A stretch of DNA of 64,000 nt from Methanolobus sp. (GCF_016278365.1 NZ_JADQBZ010000002.1:241507-305506), one strand, 5' to 3'. Counted from the stretch's first letter, positions 19,880-28,460 are shown. A program made the numbers and translations. The notes: a model not told the origin generated them from the letters alone.

Positions 19880-20113
19880 ATGGCAGAAAATGAGGAATTA
19901 GTTGAAGTTGGCGAAGGATATGCCGAAATAAAGATGGGAGCAGGCTGGTTCCTGACAATCACACTTGCATCCAGTGAAAAATACGAAAACCAATATATTG
20001 AGATAGCTAAAGAGAGAGCCGGGCAGAAAAAAGGGCGGTTCAATCTGAATCCCAAATATGCGCGCACATTGGGCGAAGCGCTTATCAAATTCGCCGATGC
20101 TAACGAACTTTAG
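19880..20113 (+). CDS. Conserved-looking small protein of unknown function
   Basis: A 77-residue protein that I do not recognise. It is acidic at the start (MAENEELVEVGEGYAEIKMG), has a hydrophobic strand (GWFLTITLASSEKYENQYIEIA) and a basic middle (RAGQKKGRFNLNPKYARTL) before a helix ending ALIKFADANEL. No Cys, signal peptide or membrane helix is seen. GGTG precedes the ATG at a good distance, and it follows the HisA/F-like gene by 31 bases, so it is probably in the same transcript. Its last 14 bases overlap the 3' end of the convergent kinase gene. Confidence 0.6.
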   Translation: MAENEELVEVGEGYAEIKMGAGWFLTITLASSEKYENQYIEIAKERAGQKKGRFNLNPKYARTLGEALIKFADANEL

Positions 20114-21629
20114 GTCTATCCGGGTTACATGCAGCTTTGCTAAATGTGACCCAGAAAACACTGCCTTTTCCCTTTGGATTATCCTCAACTCCGTAACCGC
20201 CGCAGTGCATTTCCATTATACGTTTCACGATCGCAAGTCCAAGACCTGTTCCCTTCACACCTTTCTTTTCCAGGCGCTTGAAACGATTGAAAACCGAAGT
20301 CTTGTTGTCATCAGGAATCCCATCGCCCTCATCAGTCACTGTAACCTTGATAACATCAGCATCTTCCAGGAAAGATATATCTATTCTCCCGTTTTCCGGA
20401 CTGTACTTGACAGCATTTGACAGAAGATTTGCAAAAACTTCGCTCACCAGAGGATTAACATTTGAATAATATGAGCTATTCGAAGAAAGATTCATAGTTA
20501 TGTTCCTTTCCTGCGCATAAGAGGTGAAATCCAGCAAAGTGTTCCTGAAAAGATTTACAAGATCAGTATGATAATAGTCGATCTCATCAATGCTGTTCAG
20601 CCTCTCGTATTTGGAAGCACTCTCAATGAGATCAATGAGTCTCTTGGTGCTTGCTTCTATTACCTTCAGTAAATTGAGCTTTTCCTGGTCGCCTTCTATT
20701 TCCTGCAGGATCTCAACATATCCTTTGATGGTACCCGCAGGAGTAAGCAGGTCATGTCTGATAATGTCCGAAAAGAGATCCTTTAATGCGTTTAACTGCT
20801 CCAGTTCTGCAGTATGCTTCTCAAGTTCCTCCTCATACCTTTTCTTATCGCTTATATCCAGTACTATTCCCTCAAACCGGAAGGGTTTACCCTGCTCATC
20901 CTTGTGAAGCAGAGAAAGTTCACGAACCCAGAGGAATTCGCCGGTTTTTCTTAAAAACCTGTATTCATGAGAAAAGCACGCTTCATCAGTCAGTGTGAAT
21001 CGGGAAACAGCCTCAAGTAGTTTGACCCGGTCCTGCGGATGGATCATATCAATATAATGCATGTTTTCGGATTCAAGTTCCTCTTTGGTGTAACCAAGCT
21101 GAGAAATATTCTCTGATACGAACAGAACAGGCCACCCCTCTTCAGAGGACCATTTCAGAACAATCACAGGGACTTCCCTATAGATCGATTCGAGCTTGCC
21201 GACACCGGATAATTTGTCAAGCAAACCCCTTTCTCTAAGACAATAGTTACTAACGTCTTCAACATAACAGACCATTCCAGAATAACTGCCATCTTCATCA
21301 AATAATGGTACAAGGGATATTGATTGATAACTAAGGATATTATTAGGAGTAATTATGGGCATATTTTGCCGGAAAGATCTCCTTAGAGAATGTTTTGTAT
21401 TCAGGTAAAACTGCCTGAAATTTGCTTCCCCTCCGAGAGTATGGTCCGGAACTGATTGGAAGAGATTCTTCCCAATAACATCGCAAGATGACATGCCCGA
21501 GATAGACTCCATCTCCTTATTGAAAAAAACGAAATTATCATCCTTGTCAAAGATACAGATACCCATCGGAGCGTCCTGCAGAACCATAGAATTTAATCTC
21601 TGTCCTATGTTACCCAATCGTTCACCCAC
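20100..21629 (-). CDS. PAS-PAS sensor histidine kinase, soluble
   Basis: A 509-residue kinase without membrane helices, so it senses inside the cell. Two PAS domains are visible: about residues 12-128 (MGICIFDKDDNFVFFNKEME) and about 145-262 (FVSENISQLGYTKEELES, then HEYRFLRKTGEFLWVRE with a PAC tail). The phosphoacceptor is H292 in IIRHDLLTPAGTIKGY, a HisKA variant with RHDLLTP that is common in Methanosarcinales, followed by the ATPase domain with NLLSNAVKYSPENG, DEGDGIP and GTGLGLAIV. There is no receiver domain and no response regulator nearby. The start is GTG, preceded by GGGATA. It overlaps the convergent small gene by 14 bases. Confidence 0.9.
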   Translation of the reverse strand: MGERLGNIGQRLNSMVLQDAPMGICIFDKDDNFVFFNKEMESISGMSSCDVIGKNLFQSVPDHTLGGEANFRQFYLNTKHSLRRSFRQNMPIITPNNILSYQSISLVPLFDEDGSYSGMVCYVEDVSNYCLRERGLLDKLSGVGKLESIYREVPVIVLKWSSEEGWPVLFVSENISQLGYTKEELESENMHYIDMIHPQDRVKLLEAVSRFTLTDEACFSHEYRFLRKTGEFLWVRELSLLHKDEQGKPFRFEGIVLDISDKKRYEEELEKHTAELEQLNALKDLFSDIIRHDLLTPAGTIKGYVEILQEIEGDQEKLNLLKVIEASTKRLIDLIESASKYERLNSIDEIDYYHTDLVNLFRNTLLDFTSYAQERNITMNLSSNSSYYSNVNPLVSEVFANLLSNAVKYSPENGRIDISFLEDADVIKVTVTDEGDGIPDDNKTSVFNRFKRLEKKGVKGTGLGLAIVKRIMEMHCGGYGVEDNPKGKGSVFWVTFSKAACNPDRPKVR

Positions 21630-21778
21630 TATCCCGACAAATGGAAGTAGATAGGTATCTTACGCAGAGGTATAAATACATTACTTGGATACTATATATA
21701 ATTAATAAATATAAGAAGAAAAAATAATCTAAGTTAATATATAAAACTTGCTTTCGAAAAAAGGCACATCCTTAAGGG

Positions 21779-22384
21779 TTATAAATGAGAGGAAATTGTC
21801 CTGATAACATCAGACTCAATCTCATAAGTACTCCTGTCAGAGTCTATTATAACAAAGGATGACGGATTTTCTTCGGCCAGGCGCAGGTAGTTATTCCTTA
21901 CACCTTCCAGAAAGCCGACTTTCTCGAACTTGGTCTTATCACCCCTGGCGCCACATCGTGCAACTGCTTCCATGGGGCCAATATCAAAAAGAATTGTCAG
22001 ATCCGGTACTATAGTCCACTCTTTGTGGATGTCCTGTATCCATTGCAGTGGGTCTTTGAACCTGCCTTGTAGTGTCATCCCCTGATATGCATAGCGACTG
22101 GCAGAATACCTGTCAGAGATAACATGCCTGCCACTTTCCAGGGAAGGCAGGATCAGTTTGGAAATATGCTCTGCATGATCTGCGACAAAAAGAAAAAGCT
22201 CTGCAAGATGGTCCGTGTCAGAATGTATGGCCCTGTTAACAGCCTCACCTATCCAGCTTCCCGTCGGCTCCCGGGTGAATACGAATTCACTGAAATATGG
22301 ATTTGAGGCAAGGGACTTTGCGATGGTAGATTTACCTGAGCCGTCAATCCCTTCAAGAGTTATGAGTTTTCCCTTTGCTGGCAT
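21779..22384 (-). CDS. tmk: Thymidylate kinase
   Basis: A 201-residue dTMP kinase. The P-loop is EGIDGSGKST near residue 10, the DR(Y/x) motif is SDRYSASRYAYQG around residue 91, FTREPTGSWIGEAVN holds the dTMP-binding Arg, and the LID segment ARCGARGDKTKFEKVGFLE follows. Length fits. It makes dTDP for DNA synthesis. A very short zinc-ribbon gene lies 52 bases upstream on the same strand and DUF166 diverges from that; DUF166 has sometimes been annotated as thymidylate synthase, so the cluster could be nucleotide-related, though this is uncertain. Confidence 0.93.
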   Translation of the reverse strand: MPAKGKLITLEGIDGSGKSTIAKSLASNPYFSEFVFTREPTGSWIGEAVNRAIHSDTDHLAELFLFVADHAEHISKLILPSLESGRHVISDRYSASRYAYQGMTLQGRFKDPLQWIQDIHKEWTIVPDLTILFDIGPMEAVARCGARGDKTKFEKVGFLEGVRNNYLRLAEENPSSFVIIDSDRSTYEIESDVIRTISSHL

Positions 22385-22436
22385 GTATCATGAAAGAGAA
22401 CGGATATTATTTAGCCTATTTGCATCCATTAGAAGG

Positions 22437-22565
22437 TCATGCACGAGACACGTTCTCCGAATCGCACTGGAAACATTTTACAGGAAAACGATCCGGATCT
22501 TCCTGGAACAGGAAGTCACATATGTTGCATCTGAAATATACGGTTGATGGGTTGTAGTCATCCAT
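22437..22565 (-). CDS. Very small zinc-ribbon protein
   Basis: A 42-residue protein read by eye. It has two well-spaced CxxC knuckles, CNIC (from C13) and CFQC (from C31), in an otherwise polar chain (MDDYNPSTVYFRCNICDF at the start), the pattern of a single-zinc rubredoxin-like ribbon. The ATG at 22565 follows GGTGA by four bases; the stop is TGA. It lies 52 bases upstream of tmk on the same strand and may share its transcript. Similar tiny ribbons are frequent in archaea and rarely studied; some act as subunits of larger complexes. The conserved knuckles and ribosome site make chance unlikely. The overlapping plus-strand frames (22215-22557) lack such features. Confidence 0.7.
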   Translation of the reverse strand: MDDYNPSTVYFRCNICDFLFQEDPDRFPVKCFQCDSENVSRA

Positions 22566-22659
22566 GATCTCACCTTAAGTAATATAGAAAATATTAATAT
22601 AAAAATCTCTGCCAAAACATATAATGTAAGGATGCCCATTTTCTGAAAAGGACAAATAT

Positions 22660-23334
22660 ATGACCATAATTGGAATTATTACCAGGGGAAAATACGGCAA
22701 GCGGCTTATTGAAACCGTGCTGGAAAGGACCAGCCTTGGTGTGGTTCATACGGCTGTACCGGAAAAACTCCCTGGATTCATTGATGATCCGGAAGAGTTC
22801 CTCGGGGAGCTTGCCCTCGATAATGCCGTATTTGGCACTGACATAATGATAACTTACTCCCTTCACCCTGACCTCACTGCCGCAATCGCAGAAAGAGCTG
22901 GAAAAAATGGTGTCAGAGCGCTCATCGTCCCGGGAGGAGCTGCAAAAGCACCGATTCGGGAGTTGGAGCAGATCTCAGGGAAATACGGGATGTACATTGA
23001 AGTTGAAGATATATGCTGCACTCTTTCCGATAACCCTGCGATATATGAATTCTCTTCAGAGCTGGCCAGCCCCGTGCTTAATATAGAGACAGATAACGGA
23101 AAAGTCTCAGATGTAAAGGTTATCCGCGGCGCTCCTTGCGGGAGTACCTGGCAGATGGCAAAAGAGCTGATCGGCACAAAGATAGAGGATGCACCTGCCA
23201 GGGCAGGCTTGCTGATACAACAGTATCCTTGCAGGGCTGTGCGTGGAACCCTTGGGGGCATCCACCAGTCCGCTGAGATTCACAAGACTGCAGTTGAGAA
23301 GGCCCTTCTCTCGAAACAAAAGAAAGAGGATTAG
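22660..23334 (+). CDS. DUF166 family protein
   Basis: A 224-residue member of DUF166, a family found mainly in methanogens and relatives. Conserved segments visible are GIITRGKYGKRLIETV at the start, DIMITYSLHPDLT, LIVPGGAAKA, the Cys pair in EDICCTL, and GAPCGSTWQMAKELIG followed by HQSAEIHKTAVEKAL. Database names such as thymidylate synthase have been attached to this family without firm proof. It lies divergent from tmk and its zinc-ribbon partner and 34 bases upstream of polX, on the same strand as polX. Three invariant-looking Cys and a terminal His suggest a metal or redox centre, which is inference. Confidence 0.8.
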   Translation: MTIIGIITRGKYGKRLIETVLERTSLGVVHTAVPEKLPGFIDDPEEFLGELALDNAVFGTDIMITYSLHPDLTAAIAERAGKNGVRALIVPGGAAKAPIRELEQISGKYGMYIEVEDICCTLSDNPAIYEFSSELASPVLNIETDNGKVSDVKVIRGAPCGSTWQMAKELIGTKIEDAPARAGLLIQQYPCRAVRGTLGGIHQSAEIHKTAVEKALLSKQKKED

Positions 23335-23368
23335 GCAACTACAATACATAATCATAGGAGCTTTTGTG

Positions 23369-25129
23369 ATGGACAATGCTGAGATTGCGGATATCCTCAG
23401 CCGCATGGGCAGGCTGCTGGAATTCAAAGGAGAGGACCCGTTCAAGATAATGGCCTACGAAAAAGCTGCCAGGAGTATTAAAAGACTTGAAACGGACATA
23501 AGTAGCATCCATAAGGAAGGGCATCTTTCAGACTTACCTGGTGTGGGAAAAGCCATTGAGGACAAGATAGAGGAATTACTGGCCACAGGGACCTTCGAGG
23601 CGTATGAGAGAATTCAGGCAGAAATTCATCCAGGGATAATCGAAATAATGGATATATCCGGCATCGGTCCCAAAACTGCAAAGATCCTGTATGAAAGACT
23701 TGAAATTGAATCCATAGGAGAACTTATCAAAGCGGCAGAAGAACATCGCATCCGCCGGCTCCCACGTATGGGACCTAAGCAGGAGGAAAGAATTTTGAAA
23801 TCAGCCAGGAACCGGGTTCAGAGCAGTGATTTCAGGAGAACTCCTCTTGCAGTTGCGACCGCCATTGGGCAACAGTTCGTTGAGGAACTTAGCGTCAACC
23901 CCTATATAAAGAAGGTTATGCCTGTCGGAAGTCTTAGAAGAAAAAGGGAAACAGTTGGGAATATTGACCTTTTTGCCCTTTCCGATGAACCTGAAAAAGC
24001 CATTGATGCATTCATGCATCTTGGAAAAGCCGTTCCGGTGTCGGAAATCAGGAATATGCACGAAGGAAGTGCACATGCAGCCATTGTCCATGAAAACGGC
24101 ATAAGGATAGACCTGTATGTATGCTCCGGAGGTTGTTGTGGCTCACTGATGCAGTATCTTACAGGTTCAAAAGAACATAATGTCCGCCTGCAGGAAGTAG
24201 CGCGTGCCCGTGGATACACTGTCAGCGAGAAGGGATTGATCTGCAAGGAAAAAATCAGAGGGAAGAAAGGATTAACAAATGAAGCCGGAGAGTTTTCAGA
24301 AGAGGCAGACATCTATGAACTTCTTGGGCTTGGATACCTCCCGCCTGAACTCCGGGAGGACCGGGGTGAGATCGAGGCAGGCCTGGAAAGCAGACTCCCT
24401 GCGCTGATAGAGCGGAGGGATATAAAAGGGGACCTTCATGTCCATTCAAGATGGAGTGATGGAAGGAACACTATTGAAGAACTTGCGTTATATGCAAGAG
24501 GGCTTGGCTATGAATATATAGCCATAACGGACCACTCACCTTCCACGGGAGTCGCGAACGGTCTGTCCGAGCAGAGATTGCTTGACCATATACGCGAGAT
24601 AGAGGAAATCAATGACAGAATAGACGGTATCAGGTTGCTCTCGGGCACTGAGTGCGACATCAGATCCGACGGCAGGCTTGATTACAGCAACGAAGTCCTG
24701 GAGAGACTTGATATTGTTGTCGTTGCCGTACATGCCGGTCTGGAACAGGATAGGGAAAGCATGACAAAGCGTGTTATTGCTGCACTTGAGAATGAACATG
24801 TGGACATACTTGCCCACCCCACCGGAAGAAAATTCGGAAAGCGTTCTGGATATGATATAAATATGGAAAAGGTTATGCAGGCGGCTTTTGATAACGACAA
24901 GGTCCTTGAGATCAATTCTTCACCCTCAAGGCTTGACCTGAATGACATGCATGCAAGGATGGCAAAAGAAGTAGGAGTGAAGATAGCCATCAATACGGAC
25001 ACGCATTCACTTGCACATTTTGACAACATCGACTATGGCATCGATGTTGCCCGCCGGTCATGGCTTGAACCTGCGGATGTCGTGAATACGCGCGGCTTGA
25101 GAGACATATGCTCCATGTTCCGGATATGA
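23369..25129 (+). CDS. polX: PolX-type DNA polymerase/PHP nuclease with altered polymerase site
   Basis: A 586-residue PolX. Order: an 8-kDa-like N-terminal domain with helix-hairpin-helix motifs (LPGVGKAIEDKI, ISGIGPKTAKIL), the palm (PVGSLRRKRETV), fingers (YLTGSKEHN), then a C-terminal PHP domain. The PHP metal ligands all appear present: HVHSRWSDG, TDHSP, TECD, VHAG, AHPTG and NTDTHS. In the palm the usual catalytic Asp-x-Asp is Asn198-Ile-Asp200 (family norm D-x-D), with the third Asp at D248 (RIDLYV). Loss of the first acid should cripple nucleotidyl transfer, leaving the nuclease. Start chosen is the ATG at 23369 with ATAGGAG eight bases before it; the longer frame to 23243 runs over DUF166. 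Role: base-excision or gap processing, inferred from the family. Confidence 0.9.
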   Translation: MDNAEIADILSRMGRLLEFKGEDPFKIMAYEKAARSIKRLETDISSIHKEGHLSDLPGVGKAIEDKIEELLATGTFEAYERIQAEIHPGIIEIMDISGIGPKTAKILYERLEIESIGELIKAAEEHRIRRLPRMGPKQEERILKSARNRVQSSDFRRTPLAVATAIGQQFVEELSVNPYIKKVMPVGSLRRKRETVGNIDLFALSDEPEKAIDAFMHLGKAVPVSEIRNMHEGSAHAAIVHENGIRIDLYVCSGGCCGSLMQYLTGSKEHNVRLQEVARARGYTVSEKGLICKEKIRGKKGLTNEAGEFSEEADIYELLGLGYLPPELREDRGEIEAGLESRLPALIERRDIKGDLHVHSRWSDGRNTIEELALYARGLGYEYIAITDHSPSTGVANGLSEQRLLDHIREIEEINDRIDGIRLLSGTECDIRSDGRLDYSNEVLERLDIVVVAVHAGLEQDRESMTKRVIAALENEHVDILAHPTGRKFGKRSGYDINMEKVMQAAFDNDKVLEINSSPSRLDLNDMHARMAKEVGVKIAINTDTHSLAHFDNIDYGIDVARRSWLEPADVVNTRGLRDICSMFRI

Positions 25130-25151
25130 AACAGCATTAGATGAGCATACT

Positions 25152-26594
25152 CTAATTTCGGTCTTTTCTCTTTTGAAGTTTTATGCGCTGTCCCAGAATA
25201 CACTTTCCACCCCTGTGCCCTCCAAGAGGATTGAACGTGGTACCCATGGAATTCATGCACCTTGCCATGACAGCTGCGCCGCGTGCAAGGCCGTCATCAA
25301 CGAAAACAACATTCTCCTCGATCTTATGATTAATTCCAAGATCATGCAGGTACTGCAGGATAAGTCTGGGTTTAGCTCCGGTGATACCTGCCCTGCCAGT
25401 GATACCAATGGCAGTATCTTCAAATACAAGACCTTCTTCTTGTGCTACTTTCACCAGGCGTTGAACTACCCTTGCCATGACGACATCAATTACTGCAAAG
25501 AGAGTCTTTAGATTATGCTCCTCATATATCTCCGCTCCTATTTCCGACAACTTGTCCATATCTGTGCCATTGTTGCCAACATCGCATCCGATGAGTACAA
25601 CACCTATGGCATCGGCTGCCTCCGAATTGACTGGAACGCTTCCGTATCTCTTGCGGCCTTTAGGAACTCGCTCTATCAGTATGTACTTGTGGATCCGTTC
25701 AGCATACTCTTTTATAGCCTTACTTTTCAGTTTAAGGGAAAGCATATCCAGTGAGGTCTTGTCTGCAACATCAAGAGCAGTTCCTTTCTTGGAATCTACC
25801 AGCCCTGTCCCTTTGATAATGGCATCAGGGATCGCACCTGCATAACCACAGAAATTCCCGATAGTCTTTGCATAAGGGACGTCGGAGCTGATTACCCTGC
25901 CATCAAGCGTGGTACCGAAGTCTATGGAAATGCAGGGGTTTCTAAAATCGATATCCACCCATTTGGCTCCCTCCTTGATCCCAGCGGTTGCCAATTCGCC
26001 TTCCATCTCATTAGCAACGATCTCAACGCCAGTAGCACCTGTAGGGGGCGTGACACTCGCCACAGCCCCGTCAAATACTACATGCTCAAGTTTCGTGTGC
26101 TTGCGGAACCTCTCAGGCACATTGGACATACCCATTGGAGGTGTCATCCGGTTTGGAGGCACTCCCGCCATCAGGCAGCCATCGGCCAGGGCTTTTATAA
26201 ATTCTCCAACCTCGTCGGGAGTATCAAATCCGGCAACCACACCTGTGGACCTTACCACAAAATGTACATCTGCCTTGATATCCAGATTTGACTGCCTCAC
26301 TGCTTTAAGCAGAGTGTCACGCACCAACTCGGCAACCGACTGGCGCGTTAGTTCAACACCATTGAGAGTCCTCCCAAAGACCTCTTCCCCTTCCCCGGGA
26401 GGCCGGACATCTCTGGTCATACTTACGATCTTATTGACAAGGCGGGTTTTCCCGTCCTCAAGATTTGTGGCGGTCAGTATACATTTTGTTGTGGTATTAC
26501 CTACCTCTACCGATGCTACTATGAAATAAGGTTTGGATTTCAAATCTATCAGACGCACTGACGGACTTTCTGCCATTCTTGGTTTAAATCCCAT
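25152..26594 (-). CDS. Methanogenesis marker protein 14
   Basis: A 480-residue protein of the methanogenesis-marker-14 family (DUF2114), restricted to methanogens and close kin. It appears to be an ASKHA-type ATPase-like fold, with VEVGNTTTKCILTATN near residue 30, IDFGTTLDGRV around 225, GCDVGNNGTDMDKL near 340, and GITGRAGITG and VFVDDGLARGA towards the end. Its biochemical role is not known to me; the methanogen-only distribution points to coenzyme or methyl-coenzyme M reductase maturation. It begins ten bases after the thioredoxin gene on the same strand, which suggests a redox link. An alternative start is the ATG at 26576. Confidence 0.9.
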   Translation of the reverse strand: MGFKPRMAESPSVRLIDLKSKPYFIVASVEVGNTTTKCILTATNLEDGKTRLVNKIVSMTRDVRPPGEGEEVFGRTLNGVELTRQSVAELVRDTLLKAVRQSNLDIKADVHFVVRSTGVVAGFDTPDEVGEFIKALADGCLMAGVPPNRMTPPMGMSNVPERFRKHTKLEHVVFDGAVASVTPPTGATGVEIVANEMEGELATAGIKEGAKWVDIDFRNPCISIDFGTTLDGRVISSDVPYAKTIGNFCGYAGAIPDAIIKGTGLVDSKKGTALDVADKTSLDMLSLKLKSKAIKEYAERIHKYILIERVPKGRKRYGSVPVNSEAADAIGVVLIGCDVGNNGTDMDKLSEIGAEIYEEHNLKTLFAVIDVVMARVVQRLVKVAQEEGLVFEDTAIGITGRAGITGAKPRLILQYLHDLGINHKIEENVVFVDDGLARGAAVMARCMNSMGTTFNPLGGHRGGKCILGQRIKLQKRKDRN

Positions 26595-26604
26595 TTTTCA
26601 TTCC

Positions 26605-26997
26605 TCACATTAAAGGCTGCAGCCTCTGGACGATCCTTTGTTTTGGAACCGCACCTATTATCCGGTCTACGAGCTTGCCATTCTTGAAAACCAGCAGTGC
26701 CGGTATGCTGGTAATAGCATATTTTCCAGCAGTAGATTTATTAGCATCAACGTTAAGCTTGCCAAAGACCACTTTTCCCTGAAGTTCTGATGCCAGTTCG
26801 TCGATGATAGGAGAGATCATACGGCATGGGCCACACCACTGCGCCCAGCAGTCCACAACCGTCAGGTTATATTTTGAGGTGAACTCATCAAATGCAGCAT
26901 CTGTAACTTCGACAGGGTTACCCGGATGCTCACGTTTCTCAAGCTCCTTCTTCAAATCTTCCATTTTCCTCTGCCTTATCTCATCTATTTCGTCCAT
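26605..26997 (-). CDS. Thioredoxin
   Basis: A 130-residue thioredoxin. The active site WCGPCRM has its cysteines at C55 and C58, the fold's cis-Pro is in TSIPALLVF, and the Asp and Lys partners (VVDCWAQ, KLNVDANKS) are in place. About 28 extra charged residues (MDEIDEIRQRKMEDLKKEL) precede the fold, a helical extension present in several archaeal homologues. No signal peptide, so it acts in the cytoplasm. It is followed by marker 14 after ten bases and is probably cotranscribed with it. Confidence 0.95.
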   Translation of the reverse strand: MDEIDEIRQRKMEDLKKELEKREHPGNPVEVTDAAFDEFTSKYNLTVVDCWAQWCGPCRMISPIIDELASELQGKVVFGKLNVDANKSTAGKYAITSIPALLVFKNGKLVDRIIGAVPKQRIVQRLQPLM

Positions 26998-27200
26998 TTG
27001 CTTACCTACCTTTAAAGAACCGGATCATCAATAACACTATAAAATGACGCATTTTGTCACTGCTGTTTTTTCTATATGTAGTTACATGCTTTGATAACTT
27101 AAAGTTTTGCATGGTTGTGTGAGAGTTATACATAACCATACTGATATGTAATAGGATTATAATATAATTGTTACGCGATTAATCTTTGTGGCTGATAGGA

Positions 27201-27374
27201 ATGGCAGATAAGAAGGGAAAAAACACTCCTGTAGCAGACAGGACTATCTTTGACCAGAAATGCATCACATGCGGAACATGGATGCAGAGGACCGTAAAAG
27301 TAGGAAGGAACGGGATAGGTTCATTCACATATTTCTGTCCGGAATGCGGCTTATCTTATACTGTGGATGAATGA
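27201..27374 (+). CDS. Small zinc-ribbon protein
   Basis: A 57-residue protein with two CxxC knuckles, CITC and CPEC, separated by about 22 residues, the pattern of one structural zinc. The N-terminus is basic (MADKKGKNTPVADR). The ATG at 27201 follows GATAGG closely; a TTG 15 bases upstream is a less likely start. Its stop codon overlaps the ATG of the next gene (ATGA), which shows tight translational coupling to the Mrr-type nuclease, so the two proteins probably work together. No closer family assignment can be made. Confidence 0.78.
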   Translation: MADKKGKNTPVADRTIFDQKCITCGTWMQRTVKVGRNGIGSFTYFCPECGLSYTVDE

Positions 27375-28396
27375 GCAAAATGGAAAAATGGTCACTCGGA
27401 CAACTGCAGGAAATAGAGCCATACAATTTTGAAAAACTCCTTGCTCAGCTTTTCAGGAAGATGGGGTATGCAGTTGAAGAAACGCAGTACTCTCATGACA
27501 GGGGCATTGACCTAATTATCAGGGTAGTGCATTTCGGCCTATCGCACTCATGGATAGTGCAGGCGAAAAGATATACAGAGCCCGTGGGAGTGAAGGCTGT
27601 CAGGGAGTATAGCAGCCTGAGATACCGTGACAGGGTCGATGGGGTAATTATAGTTGCCACCTCCAGCTTTACTAGGGAAGGGCAGGATGAGGCCGCAGAG
27701 CATAACGTCAAACTCATAGATGGTAACCTACTTGTTGAGATGCTCAATCACTATCTGCTTGAAGAGAACAGGGAACTGTATGTAAACGAAGCCAGAGAGA
27801 ATGATGATACACCGGGACAAGAAACTTCAACCATCATGAGAAGAGGAGAGGAATTGCTTGCTGAGGAGCCGGTGATTTTTGGAAAGGAAAAAATGATCAT
27901 GATGATCACGAACAAGAACATACTCTTCAAAAAAGGATCAGGCCTGCTCTTCAGAAAAGAGGACATAGTGCAGCGTATAGAGATGAAGGACCTGGCGGGA
28001 GTACATGCTGACCAGCAAGGTCTTTTCCTCATAGCAGGGCAGAAACGCCTGGTAGTATATCAGATATCTGCCAGGAAAAGAGAGAGGATACTGGAACTTC
28101 TTGAAAACCTCAGGCCGGAATATGTGCGCGGGGAGCATCTCCTTATGTCCTCACGAAATAACTCGGAAATGACGATCCTTACGAACAAAAGACTGGTGCA
28201 GATAGGCATTGAGAATGGGGAAATGGAAGATATCCCATTGTCAAAGATAATAGGAGTGGAGGCCGGAGGAGGACTCTTTAAAAAAGATAGGATTATGATC
28301 TCAGAATCCTCTAATGGTGTGAAGAAGCATTCTTTGGAAGTGGATAACGCCCTTGGATGGAAAAAGGTTATTGAACAAAAGGTGAGAGTTACCTGA
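27371..28396 (+). CDS. Mrr-type endonuclease domain fused to two PH-like domains
   Basis: A 341-residue protein. Residues 1-130 are a restriction-endonuclease-like Mrr catalytic domain: PYNFEKLLAQLFRKMGYAV (helix with E21), the first catalytic Asp D47 in HDRGIDLII, and Q64-A65-K66 in WIVQAKRY, giving the D...QxK core. Residues about 150-240 and 245-341 look like two copies of a bacterial-type PH fold, each with a T-N-K signature strand (MMITNKNILFKK and TILTNKRLVQIG). No methyltransferase gene is adjacent; the nearest is 25 kb away. It could be a modification-dependent nuclease or a repair enzyme. It is translationally coupled to the zinc-ribbon gene before it. Confidence 0.75.
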   Translation: MSKMEKWSLGQLQEIEPYNFEKLLAQLFRKMGYAVEETQYSHDRGIDLIIRVVHFGLSHSWIVQAKRYTEPVGVKAVREYSSLRYRDRVDGVIIVATSSFTREGQDEAAEHNVKLIDGNLLVEMLNHYLLEENRELYVNEARENDDTPGQETSTIMRRGEELLAEEPVIFGKEKMIMMITNKNILFKKGSGLLFRKEDIVQRIEMKDLAGVHADQQGLFLIAGQKRLVVYQISARKRERILELLENLRPEYVRGEHLLMSSRNNSEMTILTNKRLVQIGIENGEMEDIPLSKIIGVEAGGGLFKKDRIMISESSNGVKKHSLEVDNALGWKKVIEQKVRVT

Positions 28397-28443
28397 TCAT
28401 CGCCTGTTAACTCTGTTAACTGTTGAGAAACCCTTAATAGTAT

Positions 28444-28460
28444 AATACCAGATAGGTATT
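28444..28460. promoter_or_regulatory. Inverted repeat in the copZ promoter region
   Basis: AATACC and GGTATT form perfect six-base arms around AGATA. The element lies 42 bases before the copZ start, next to a TATA-like TATAATA. It is a plausible operator for a copper-responsive regulator, though no such regulator lies nearby. Confidence is limited because the region is AT-rich. Confidence 0.4.

Noticed and set aside
22375-22557. A 60-codon plus-strand frame between tmk and DUF166
   Set aside because: It is antisense to the 42-residue zinc-ribbon gene, which has the better start signals and motif.
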